Source of the DNA: Vigna angularis
Taxonomy: Eukaryota; Streptophyta; Magnoliopsida; Fabales; Fabaceae
Direction of reading: 5' to 3'
DNA length: 64,000 nucleotides
Assembly (NCBI RefSeq): GCF_016808095.1
Contig: NC_068972.1
Coordinates: forward strand, 21,630,289-21,694,288
Under the pieces are notes generated by a model that saw only the letters and a list, made by a program, of their open reading frames with translations, made no database searches and was not told where the DNA came from. The position numbers and the translations under genes were made by a program. Each line of letters begins with the position of its first letter. Position 1 is the stretch's first letter. Shown piece by piece: positions 1-10,402 of the stretch.

Positions 1-277
1 AAGGCAACTCATCATTTATTGAACACAGATTTTACTTTTAGTGTTAAAAACTATTATAAAAGTAACTAACAGCCAAAGAAATGCTTGATAGATATTGGAT
101 TCCAATGTCCCATACCCAGGGAAAAAATGTGTACCAGAGTAATGCCCATAAAACAAAAAACGACAAACAATTGCAATGAATACCCGGAGAATAATATCGG
201 CTTAAAGGGATGAAAAGAAATGTCTGTGACCGAAGCTCGATGACCTCTTAGCACTGTCAGGAGGTGGTCTTCTACTC
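1..277 (-). pseudogene. GTS1-like WD40 gene, 5' fragment, frameshifted
   Basis: The - strand starts ATG at 277 and reads MSRRPPPD, then loses frame. About 13 codons in another frame read LRGHRASVTDISFHP, followed by FKPILFSG, ending at a GT donor near 184. This matches the N-terminus I recall for plant GIGANTUS1 (GTS1), a WD40 protein linked to ribosome and growth functions, where the first WD repeat starts VLRGHRASV. The junction lacks several bases compared with an intact reading (a PVA-type linker is missing), which shifts the frame. What follows the donor is not clearly coding, although a VWD-like triplet reads near 115. I interpret it as a dead first exon carried inside a CACTA element. 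The assignment to GTS1 is from memory of the family. Confidence 0.55.
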
Positions 278-713
278 ATTCTTTGTTCTTCTTTATGATC
301 CACTTGAACTGAACTGACAGTAGGCTATCCAGGTCACCTATATTGACTTGTCAAGTAAAAAAATTGAATTTCCTTAGCTGTCATCGAACAGGTTTTACGA
401 TGTTCTAATTTGAGATTTCTATCCTGTAAATCACTGAATCATAACCAATGTTTTAAACTCGGCACTTTCACACAAATTCAAAACATTTCACTTTCAAAGT
501 TCTGTTTCTCAAGTTACTAGTAGCCAGCACATTCACAAGAGCAAAATACACATTATGAACGAAAGCTGGATTGATTTTTTCTCCATTGTCACAGCAGAAA
601 TCGCAAGGATGTCAAACCAGAGAATAATTTTTAATATAGAGAGTTTAGAGTTGCCACTATTCTAGAAACCTATAAAAAATTGTAAAGATAAAACATGATG
701 CAGTAGTACTTAC

Positions 714-1010
714 ATATTTCTTGTGTCCATAGCCCTCATCATCATCATCATCACGCTTCTCATAGCAAGGCTTTCGGTAGCCCTCCTCCTGAGGTGGATG
801 CCCATAACCATTCTCAACACCTCCTTGGCTCCCATAGCTAGGTTTCTCATCATACTCACTCCTCCCTCCATAACCATACCCATTGTCCTGTTGCTGTTCT
901 TCCCCATACCCACTACTCTTCCTTCGACCATACCCAGACCCATATTCACTCCCCTCCGTTTTTTCACTATACCCGAGTCCATATTCAGAACTTTGATAAC
1001 AACAACTTGA
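714..1010 (-). pseudogene. PLDRP1/At5g39570-like Gly-Tyr-rich exon fragment
   Basis: On the - strand an open stretch of about 99 codons lies between an acceptor (TTGCAG, ending 1011) and a perfect donor (GTAAGT, from 713). It encodes repeated EYGSGYG, SGYGEE, YDEKPSYG and EEGYRKP units and ends with an Asp5 run and GYGHKKY. This low-complexity pattern matches plant proteins of the At5g39570 (PLD-regulated protein 1) type, whose central region carries many YGR / SYGRSEEQEEGYRKP repeats. No start region or acidic N-terminus of that family is visible nearby, so this is a fragment. Its neighbours on the same strand (the GTS1-like piece and the CACTA terminus) suggest transposon capture. Whether it is spliced into a chimeric transcript is unknown. 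Confidence 0.5.
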
Positions 1011-1186
1011 CTGCAATATGTACCTAAGGAATATCAAAGAAATGCAGAGAGACCTCAGTTACAAGGATTAGAAGAGTATTCTATTTTCAATTCCCCAAAC
1101 ATACAATTATACTGGAATGAACATTAAAATAGGGGAAAAACATATCGTACCACATACAAGCAATCAATCCCACTAAAATAGCTTCC

Positions 1187-1503
1187 ATACCTGGAATTTC
1201 TTCTCCTCCACAACCATACCCAAAATCATGGGACACCGAAAGAAAACCCCATTCAAATCCCTAAAAATAGAACTCGAATTCAAACCTTAAATAAATCGTG
1301 AATTCCATCCAAGTCTCTGTTGTCGCTAAAACGCTGGAGAACGAGATCCTCGCGTCGTGAAAACGCCGCACCTGAGTCACCGGAAACTCGCCGTGAAGAC
1401 ACTGAAACACCATTGTCGCGAAAAAAGTTCCCCTACCACCACACCCACGGACAGAGGCCATCGCACCGCGAATTAGGTATGACTCTATCAACTTCTTCCG
1501 CAA
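1187..1503 (-). other. Exon-like stretches of unknown origin inside the CACTA element
   Basis: The - strand has an open run from an ATG at 1461 (MASVRGCGGRG...) to about 1261, and a short piece reading FGYGCGGEEIP before a possible GT donor near 1187. The composition is GC-richer than the surroundings, as expected of captured exon or 5'-UTR sequence. I recognise no family. It may be more of the PLDRP1-like donor or a third captured gene. Confidence 0.25.
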
Positions 1504-1852
1504 CGGGCTTCCTTGTTTCTCTTCTCGACAGATTTCTTTGCAAGTTTAATTGCCAAAGTGGAATCAAGCCTAAGAGCTCCGCACCTTGTTTGAAGATGAA
1601 GAAACAACTCCACACCTGGTTTGAAGACGAAGAAACGGCACGGGGAACAAATAGATTTTGGAGAAAATAAGACCAAGAGGCAGAAGCGGGAATGAAGGAG
1701 TGGAAAGGACACTAGGGTTAGGGAAAAATTATTCTAAAATAAATAAATAACTAAATATTAGGGACGGTTTTGTTATAAATCGCCGGAAATTAGTTGAGGT
1801 TTTAAAAACCGCAGGTAAACAACCTCGCCTAAAATTAATTATTTTTGTAGTG

Positions 1853-2480
1853 TGTGTTTTGTGCTACATTATGTCCGAATAATACATTTTATCACTTGTT
1901 GACACTTTTTTTATGAAAAAAATGCATGAAGAATATTAACATTTTTTTATTTTGGAGAATTATTCTATCTATAAATAAATAAGATAAAAAAAATTATTAA
2001 TATAATGTAGAAATTTTTAAATTGGAAAAAAAACCACATTGTTTAGTGACAACAATAACATTGTAAAAAGTTTTACACCACCACATAGACAACCTCTCAT
2101 ACCTTTTGATTTTAAGTACATTTGTACTCTTTAAAATAAGAATTTAACCAAAATCTCACAATAATATACTACAAAAGTATAAAAAAAGTCAAATACAAAC
2201 TTAAAGTGTTTTTTTCTAGGGCTACTAGAATCGTGAATTTAGAATCCACTATATAGTCACTAACACACTTCCTTACTTATCTTAGGTGAAGTGAAACTTT
2301 TCAAGATGTATTATTTTCATCAACTCAACAATCTCCATCATGATTAAAATAAACACATATTCCTTTTTATCTTTGTTGTCTATATTGACAATCATACCTA
2401 ACCATAAAGAATATACTCACTTGGAATTAAACCATCCAAAAAATTTCCTTTCGGTGTAAATTTGCATCCACATTAATCAT
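1853..2480. other. AT-rich non-coding DNA including a diverged direct repeat
   Basis: No coding sequence is seen. The part from about 2095 to 2335 is a diverged direct copy of about 5275-5490: AAGAATTTAAC, CTCACAA, CTACAAAAG and AAAGTCAAAT occur in the same order, and both end in TTTTCATCAA-TCAAC. The pair may be the long terminal repeats or ends of an old element whose interior (2340-5290) was later invaded by another LTR. Confidence 0.4.
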
Positions 2481-2488
2481 TGTCCATG

Positions 2489-2635
2489 TATAATCACCAC
2501 ACATTCTCCATCAATATTAGCCAATGCTCGTATATAATTACCACACACCTTGCATCAATGTTAACCAATGTCTGTGTATAATCACCACACACCTTGTATC
2601 AATATTAGTCAATGCTTGTGTATAATTACCATTAT
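2489..2635. repeat. 44-bp tandem repeat, about 3.3 copies
   Basis: TATAAT-TACCACACACC anchors recur at 2489, 2533, 2577 and 2621, exactly 44 bp apart. Each unit continues with a CATCAAT(A/G)TTA-CCAATG block. The units differ at several positions, so the array is not recent. Confidence 0.8.
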
Positions 2636-2908
2636 AAAAGACTCATCCTAAAACTCATAAGTCTAACCAACCAAAAGTTGTCACATGTCATAACTCTTCA
2701 CTCTCATATCTAACCAATCACATGTTTCCACGTCATCTCAATTTTCTCCAATTAGTCAGCATTATCGCTCCTCCTATCAACTTGTTGGAAACAATTAGCC
2801 ACCACCAGACTTCCACATAGTCATTGGAGTAGCTAAATCGTGCCACCACCACGTCAATAGCCCACAATGCAACATCATCAAAGAAGAGAATCTGTGAGCC
2901 ACGTTAAA

Positions 2909-2974
2909 CCCAACTACAAATCCATGACGCAGTCACCAAAACCCAGCTACAGATCCATGACGTAGTTACCTAGA
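2909..2974. repeat. 33-bp direct duplication
   Basis: Two adjacent copies of ACCCA(A/G)CTACA(A/G)ATCCATGACG lie in a GC-richer, CCACCA-rich stretch (2740-3058). The stretch has no usable open frame and may be the interior of an old element. Confidence 0.5.
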
Positions 2975-3058
2975 CGCTCACCCACCTCGCCTCAAAATAG
3001 CAGCCACCACCGTTGAACAATCAACCTCGTCAAAAAGCGTCAACTGCAAATCGTAGGC

Positions 3059-4321
3059 TGATAACGATTAAATATACTGTTATCTGTGATTTAATTTTGA
3101 TATTAAATCAATCCTTTTTGACTTAGAAACTTGCTTGAACTCATGTTTTTGCTTTAGTTTTGCGAATAAGTGAGTAGAGGTTATACTTTATGATTTTATC
3201 ACTAAATTCAGTTTATTTTGTAGCTAATAATATGCCTGGAAGAATCTTCAACAATATATAGAGCTGTATAGAGCTGAATCAGCCATAAAAGCAAGCAAAA
3301 CAGCAAAAAAAGTGAGTTTTAGAATGCTACCGCCAGGGCTGAGCGCCCCTAAGTGGGGTTGAGCACCAGTTTTTTTCCCGCACCACGCCTGGGCGCCCCA
3401 CTTAGGACGCTGAGCGGTTGCGACGTGGGCTTGGACCTGTTTTCTGTTATTTTTGTGTTCTATTTAAGGACTTGGACGTCCTAGGGATTATATCTTTTGA
3501 TGGCTTGAGCACAGAAACACATTTTTCACCCCTTGGAGGCAGATTTGTGGATGTGGGAGCTCTCCTCTTCAATTTCTAGGGTTTTTCTATCTCTTTCATT
3601 CCATTGTTCATCTAGTTCCTCCATGACAAGGGGGAACTAAATTCAATTTGTTGTTGGGGAAGATGTAACCTCTAAACTCTCATGTATTTAAATTGATTCC
3701 AATTTATATATGCTTCTTTCATTAATTGTTAGGGTTATTCTTCTTTGCTCAATGCTTGTTATGTTTAACTCATTCATGGCATGATTATTGGTTTTCGTGA
3801 TATGAACACATACGGGAAAACCTAGATCTGGAGAATTTTCTCCCAAAAGCAGTATTGCCTAGACATAGGGATATGAGTTTTTTTCATCTTAAGCTTCTAA
3901 TCGTAATACATAATTAATTACTAGTGATACAAGGCATTGTGATCTAGTAATTAAGGATAGGCTTTCTTCGCCGAGACATCGGGTTTTAAATAATTTAGAA
4001 AGTGATGTCAACAATTGAATGAAGAAGATGAATTCTTATATGCATGAGAGTAGACTAGGTGAAATCTAAACCCCAACAACATACTCATCTCATATTTTCA
4101 ACTTCATCCATTCATTGTAGTGTTTAGCCTCAATTGATCAATTTGCATTCATATTTACTTTCTTGTTTTGCATTCAAAAAACCTTAAAATTGTTCTTCAA
4201 AGTCTTAATTAGTTAAGTAATTACATTACAGTCTAGTGTCGTGAGTCTCTTAAGAAACGATACTTGGTCTTACCAATTATTATTACTTGATACGATTCGG
4301 TACACTGCCGATATCTTAACA
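3059..4321. mobile_element. LTR-like block of a Gypsy-type retrotransposon
   Basis: The block begins TGATAACGATTAAATATAC and ends near CTGCCGATATCTTAACA, so it has TG..CA ends. Inside are a GCGCCC-rich stretch (3340-3420), TCTATTTAAGGACTTGG (a possible TATA-type promoter at about 3460) and a long leader-like region, all typical of legume Gypsy LTRs with GCGCCC motifs. No matching 5-bp target duplication is obvious and no reverse transcriptase is adjacent, so it is probably a solo or partial LTR. Family naming is from general resemblance only. Confidence 0.45.
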
Positions 4322-5860
4322 CAGACCCATATTCATAAGATATATCACGCGACAACCAAAGCAAATATGCAAACTATGAAGCACCTCCTCTACTCACTTG
4401 TTATAAATCGCGACTCACACAGATCAAATCTCCATCTCAAGCACTCACAAAGTCATGTGAGCACCAATCGAGACCTTCTTTAAAGACACAGGAGCACATT
4501 AGCTAGAAAATACAAGCTCCATTGTATGTTCAACGTAACCTTTGATGGAAAAAGTCCACTACAAGTAGCAAGTGCATATTTCAAATGTGTACCTACAAAT
4601 AATGAGTAACAAATAATTTAATATTCGCTTATAAACATGTTGGGTGCGAATATCATATTACCCATACTAGATGGTATCCATTTCCCTTAAAAAATTAAAA
4701 TTAAAATTTAATTTATATTTTATTAGGTTAATTTTAATTAAAATTAAATTAAAATATGTTTAATTTAATTTACATTATATTTTATATTTTTTTGTAATTT
4801 TATTTATATTTTATTTTAAAAATCTATAAATTATTTTTTTAAACATCTTAGGATATCTATGGATACCCACTGATTTTAAAAAATCTGAGTATTTTTTAAG
4901 TGGAGATTTGACAGGAACGGGTAGACATTATTCGTACTCAACCCAATCCATTGTCATCTCCAAGTGTGACTCACTATCTTTGAACTTCATCTGACCTCCA
5001 CAAACCCAATTGCAAATTTATCGTGCCAACACAGCTCCGATAATCATCCATCCATCAAATTTCTCTATCTCACATTTGAGAACACTAACCAATGTCAATG
5101 CAACTTCAGCAACTAAGGATGATTATCCAAAACAAAGGAATTCATCTTTTTTTTATGTGGAATATCATACTAAGCTACAACCATAAAGCATACTAAGAAT
5201 ATCCTATCGAACATAAGCTTTGATATAAGTTTAATGGGAAAAAATACTTCATCATGAAGAACATCAACATCTTTTGACCACGAGTACACTCACACTTTCT
5301 AAACCAAGAATTTAACTCAAACCTCACAACATGCGACTACAAAAGCGTAATAAAAGTCAAATCAAACATAAAGTATTTGTTATTGGAATTGTGAACTAAA
5401 ATACATTATATTGTTAGTAACATTTACACTCTTGTCCTAAATGATTTAAAACTTTTTGAGATATATTTTTCATCAATTCAACACTTTTTATAGGTATAAA
5501 TAGATGGAGGTGCATCAAAGGAGTTTTTCAATAAAAAAACTATATTTTTATTGGAGAAAAATACATTTTAATGGTCTAGTCTTTCATCCATGTCTCACAT
5601 ACAAGAGGAGTTTCGAATGACATTTGGGTAAGTCTCTTATATGATTGAACTTCTACACTTTTGAGACTATTTTAAACCTAAGATGACCACACTTCTTATG
5701 CCATCCTCATTAATTTTATTTTATTTTTATTAACACCCTTTTATACGATAGCTCACGTGAATTTATTTTTTCCTTTAGATGAAATCTTCATCATAATTTT
5801 TAAATATAAATAAATATTGTTAAGAGACATTGTGTTTACTATCACATAGACTTATTGTTT
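4322..5860. other. Non-coding DNA, probably older element interrupted by the LTR block
   Basis: No gene is supported. An AT-rich stretch lies at 4685-4850. The part at 5275-5490 pairs with 2095-2335 as a diverged direct repeat. Confidence 0.4.
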
Positions 5861-5861
5861 T

Positions 5862-6590
5862 GGGGTGTAGGGGTTTTAGATCGAATTCGAGGTTGGAGAT
5901 GGTTGAGGAGCACTATAGCAAACTGGGTAGGACATGTAGGAGATTGATTGAGCACTGTAGCAAACTGAGTAGCACGTGCAGAAAACTAGTCGAGCACTAT
6001 AGCAAACCAGGCAGGACATGTAGGAGACTGACCGAACACTGTAGCAGACTGAGTAGGACGTGAAGAAAACTGGTCGAGCACTGTAGTAGACCATATAGGC
6101 TATTAAGGAGACTGATCAAGCTATTGGGAAGCTCGATTAGATTTTGGCCCACTCATCCAGACATGTGGGAGGGTACCTACAAAAGACACTCTGATGCTTA
6201 AGTCAGAAGGTGACTATTTAGATGACTAAAAATTCATATTGTGTGCATGATGTCTAAAGTCATAGTTGTGCTCTTTATTTATAATAGTTGTGATGTGTTT
6301 TTACATTTTATTGGTCTAATGACAGCCTAATTACACATTAATATACCTTAGGAGATTAATGCGTCATTATCGCTGATAATCTGACCATGATGGTAGGTGT
6401 GATCGCCCTGGTGGACGATCTGGTGGTCAGCTTGATCGACCTATTGGTCGATCTGGTGGTCAATATGATCTCCCTGGTGGTCGACCTGATCGCCATGGTT
6501 AGCTTGATAATTGGCCTGATGGTCCTGGTCAGTTTAATGATCGACGTGATCAACTTGATAGATCTAAATGATAATATATTCCAATAAATA
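5862..6590. repeat. Single-arm copy of the foldback repeat family of 39733-41003
   Basis: Starting at TTTTGGGGTGTAGGGG, this copy matches the reverse complement of the loop (about 40210-40505) and left arm (about 39900-40210) of the long inverted repeat. It includes the tandem GAGCACTGTAGCA-ACTGAGTAGGACATGTAGGAGA units at 5915-6100, and the TGGTCGATC-type short repeats at 6395-6545 correspond to the arm. The second arm is absent upstream of 5862. Apparent open frames across 5830-6587 are by-products of the tandem repeats. Confidence 0.7.
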
Positions 6591-8735
6591 ATGAATTCTT
6601 TGTACTTATTATATGCACATTATTTTTCTTCTTTTTTCTATTTTTGCTCAAGAGAGACTTGTTTATCTTTTTTATTATGTTTAAAAACATATACAATTCT
6701 CTGTCACTAACACTCCTTATTCAAGTGCTACACGTGTGTTTTCTTCTTATTAATATTAATAATTTTATCCTTAATTTTATTGGTATGTCTTAAAAAGACG
6801 CTCATAGTATTAAAGTTTTCTTAACCAAATTATCATAATTAATTGAGATGACACATTAAATAAGTAGCTCCAATAAACATGTCTTCTTCACAACAATCTC
6901 AAACGTAACAAATTGAACATCAGTAAAATGTTAATGATGCTCATCAATCCAACTTGAAACATTGTTTTCATAATTTCTATTGATCTTTAACAAAAATTAT
7001 TAGCCAATTATCAAAAGTAAAAATTTTATTTTAACTGATAAACTATATTAAAGCCCTGGCGACATAACTTCATCTAAGTTTTATTCTAAATAAACTATTT
7101 TCTTTTCCAATTACAGCATCAATAAAACTTTAACTAAAATAAAAATAAATAGATAGAAAGAAGAAAATAACAGAGTATATTAATTAAAGATAGTAAATGA
7201 ATGTGAAGAAAAGGAAGGGCGCATGCTTGAGGGCGTGGAATTGAACATAGTTGACGAGGATGGGAAGAAAGAGGTGTGTGGGATGATGTGACACGGCGTC
7301 GTTTTGTTTAAGGGATTGGTGCAATCCAATGTGATGTCATTCACTCACGAAAACGCCACCGCCCAAACAAATTCCGTTTATAATCAAGTACGTCCCGTTC
7401 TTGTCGCTGGAAAAATAGTGGAAGATGAGACACCTCGTATTATTGACTACTGCTGTATAACTATTCCATTGAGAGCGTTAGCAAAATATGACTTTGCTTT
7501 CCTCATTATCACATTTTTTTTCAAACACATCTTCTCATTTACATTATTTTAATCACTTCACATTTGTAAAAAATAAAAGCATACAAATCTCATTTTTATA
7601 TTTAGTAAATCTAACTCGTAATTTTATAATTTAACTAATTCAAATATATAAAGAGTATACTGCGAGTGGCCTAGCACTCTCGTTTTAACCTACCAATTTA
7701 ATACAATTACCTTTTTGTTGTACTAGTTGGTGAAAATAAAAGACAATTTACGTTCACTTATTGATTGTCTAGATATTTTCAATGAATGGCTCTATTCACG
7801 AAACTTCATTAATTTTTAAATTACAATGACCAATAAACTTTAGTATTTTAATAATTCAAAACTCAATAATCAGGAAATAATAAAGTAATTGTTGTTATTG
7901 AAGAAAAGAATAGTAATTACTACGAGGTCAAATAATAAATCATCCTTTTGAATATCTAAACTTTATAAGTTTTCTAAATTTGGAATCAGAGTTGTTTGTC
8001 AAAAATCAAGCGCACGACTTTTGGGCTGGTAGTTCGAGTTCTTTTATATTGAATTTTAGTTTGAACTTACCATGCTGATCTTCAATTCAGTTTGATCTAT
8101 TTCGATTTTTTCTTATTTAGAATAGTGCGGGGCAAATCAAACTAAATTGTACTAAACTATAACTAACTATATTATACTAAACTAAAAGAAACTGAACTAT
8201 TTAAGATAATAATTGAACTGAACTGTTTTATAGTTCAATTTTTAAAAATTGAATTTATATAGTTAACTAATAACTGTACTAAATCAATATATTGTTATTT
8301 ATATACACTGAGAACATGTTGAAACACAAACCTGTGTATTCATTGCAATTATTTTATGGGTTGTATTATTTTGAAATCTAACAAATTTTTATGTACATAT
8401 ACCGATCTTGCTTATATATTAATAATATTGAATATTTGTAATATAGAGAAAATACTAGTTATTGCTTGCACCTGATAGAAGAATATATATATAATTGTAT
8501 TATATTTTATAATTATTTTCTCATACACACATTTTTATCTTTTTATTTTACAAATATATTTAGTTTTATTAATTTACAAAATAATTATTGATTCATAATT
8601 ACAATTTAACAAAATTTAGTTCTTTTAAAATATTTAATGAATTTTAGTATAAATTTAATAATATTATTTTATTATAATAATTATTATAGTTAACTTTATA
8701 AAAAACTCTAAAAACAGTTATTTATTTATTTGTTC

Positions 8736-8797
<62 letters not shown>

Positions 8798-9677
8798 CTA
8801 AAAGATAATTTGAACATGTTTTTTTGTTTCTTATTTTTTTATGTTGTTGAAAAATAAAGCGAAGCAAGTAAAAGTTTCAAATCAAGTCTAAAATACAGTT
8901 CAGAGTTTAAAACAGTTAACTATACTCTTAATAAAAAAAGTTTAGTTTTTCTAAACTGCACTAAAAAACAATATAATTCAGTTTTTATAAAAACAGTTCA
9001 GTTTTTATAGTACAAAATAGTATAGATTATCTATAGTTTACTGTAATTAAGTTAATTATGCCCAGCCTTAATTTAGACTTATATTAACAGTTGGTCTATT
9101 TTTATTTTTTTATTCAATTTGATTTATATTGATGTTTGATTTTATTAATTTTAACTTTCGGCATAAGTTAATTTAGTTCGATTTTTTTTATTAGGTTGCT
9201 CTATCTCGACTGTTATTTCATATTAACTTGTATGAATCTTTGATGCTGACTTGTTTAGACTTTGACTCAGACTAGTTATTTCGATCTTTGGGCTATCTTA
9301 ACTGATTTCGATTTTTGGCTTATCTTGATCTTTAATCAAGATATGTGTGTTTCGACCTTCAATGAATTTTGGTTTGTTTCAACTTTAGTCAATCTTTAGA
9401 CCAACACATTTTAACCTTTGATCTAGACTAATTTGTATCGACCTTCAACTCAAAATGACTTGTCTCAAATTTCATCCCAACCTTCCCCTTTTTATTATAA
9501 AACTTTCACCTTTTTTTCTTTTTTTCTGTTATATTTGTAGTTTAATGTTAATTAACATTGATGTGTTTTTTTATTACTATCATTTCTCTTATATATTAAC
9601 TTAATCAATTTATATATATTATTAACTTATATTATAATACAAATATCTAAAAAATACAGATACATATATACAACAAC
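6591..9677. other. AT-rich intergenic DNA, no supported gene
   Basis: A GC-richer patch at 7200-7480 contains an 82-codon open frame (7304-7552) with no recognised similarity and no splice support. Between 8080 and 9480 the sequence is built of weakly repeated phrases (AACTGAACTA near 8150-8230; TCGACCTTCAA-type phrases at 9290-9470), which suggests decayed repeats. Confidence 0.4.
8741..8795. repeat. (AT)n microsatellite
   Basis: An uninterrupted run of about 27 AT dinucleotides. Confidence 0.95.
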
Positions 9678-10402
9678 TGTGACACCCGGGCACGGAGACG
9701 AGGGCGGGGAGTGACGCCGGTGCAAGAAGCATGGTGCAGGGGGCACAGACAAGGAGCGACTCCTGGCAGCTTCGGGTGGAAGGGGTACATGGACGAATCG
9801 GACATACACCGGAATGAGAGGGATCTGGAGACTGTGTAGGTATGGGACTATACAGTTGAAGGATATCTTAAAGGGATTGATTTGGCTACTCATATCACCA
9901 AAATGCATTTGCTTTTCGGTAGCCTGACTCATAAGAACTCCATAGTTAAGCGTGCTTAGCTTGGAGTAATTCTGGGATGGGTGACCTTCTGGGGGCAGTC
10001 GATGGTCCCTGTGAGTTGCCGGGGCGTTACAGATGGTATCAGAGCCTAGCCTCTCCCAGTACGGTGTGGTTCGAGGACGAACCAGAGCGGAAGCTGGTGG
10101 GCATGTGACACCCGGGCACGGAGACGAGGGCGGGGAGTGACGCCGGTGCAAGAGGCATGGTGCAGGGGGCACGGACAAGGAGCGGCTCCTGGCAGCTTCA
10201 GGTGGAAGGGGTACATGGACGAATCGAACATACACCGGAATGAGAGGGATCTGGAGACTGTATAGGTATGGGACTATACAGTTGAAGGATAGCTTAAAGG
10301 AATTGATTTGACTACTCATATCACCAAAATGCATTTGCTTTTCGGTAGCCTGACTCATAAGAACTCCATGAGTCGATACTCTCTGTGAGTTGCCGGGGCG
10401 TT
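9678..10402. mobile_element. Cassandra-type TRIM retrotransposon
   Basis: This is a complete miniature retroelement read directly from the sequence. The first LTR (9678-10031) starts TGTGACACCCGGGCACGG and ends GGGGCGTTACA. A 72-bp interior (10032-10103) begins with a primer-binding site TGGTATCAGAGC (10034-10045, complementary to initiator tRNA-Met) and ends in a purine-rich GGAAGCTGGTGGGCA. The second LTR (10104 to about 10402) repeats the first closely. The LTR contains a 5S-rRNA-like segment, the hallmark of Cassandra elements, which use 5S-derived Pol III promoters. The second LTR lacks most of that segment and its last bases (GTTACA is read as GTTTA), so the 3' end is damaged. No target duplication of ACAAC is found on the right. 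There is no coding capacity; long open frames across it are accidental. Confidence 0.85.
9926..9995 (+). promoter_or_regulatory. 5S rRNA-derived internal promoter in Cassandra LTR 1
   Basis: AACTCCATAGTTAAGCGTGC followed by TGGGATGGGTGACCTTCTGG closely matches the 3' half of plant 5S rRNA (box A around AGTTAAGCGTGCTT, box C around GGATGGGTGACC). It starts near ATAAGAACTCC at 9931. In Cassandra such sequences are transcribed by Pol III. Spacing between boxes is preserved by eye, but the intermediate element differs (TAGCTTGGAGTAATTC). Activity is not demonstrated by sequence alone. Confidence 0.8.

Larger units (their letters stand above)
1..1852. mobile_element. Right end of a CACTA (En/Spm) transposon with host gene fragments
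   Basis: The - strand read inward from 1852 begins CACTACAAAAATAATTAA, a typical plant CACTA terminus. It is followed by GC-richer subterminal repeats (GGCGAGGTT, AACCTCAAC, GCGGTTTTTAAAACC) between about 1760 and 1835. CACTA elements make 3-bp target duplications; TGT at 1853-1855 would be the right copy. The left terminus lies outside the window, so the duplication cannot be confirmed. Everything from 1 to about 1700 that looks exonic (a WD40 fragment, a Gly/Tyr-rich exon and other exon-like pieces) is on the - strand and inside this presumed element. That fits the gene capture known for soybean Tgm-type CACTA elements. The terminus is seen directly; the element's full extent is inference. 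Confidence 0.62.

Noticed and set aside
1320..1670. + strand 116-codon open frame rich in Arg and Ser
   Set aside because: It is antisense to the exon-like stretches inside the CACTA element and shows no family resemblance.
6387..6587. Hydrophobic 66-codon open frame resembling a membrane segment
   Set aside because: It is produced by TGGTCGATC-type short tandem repeats in the foldback family arm.
7304..7552. 82-codon open frame in a GC-richer patch
   Set aside because: No recognised similarity and no supporting splice sites or coding-like conservation cue. Not reported as a gene.
9930..9995. Stand-alone 5S rRNA gene
   Set aside because: Only the 3' half is 5S-like. It sits within an LTR and the flanks are those of a Cassandra element.
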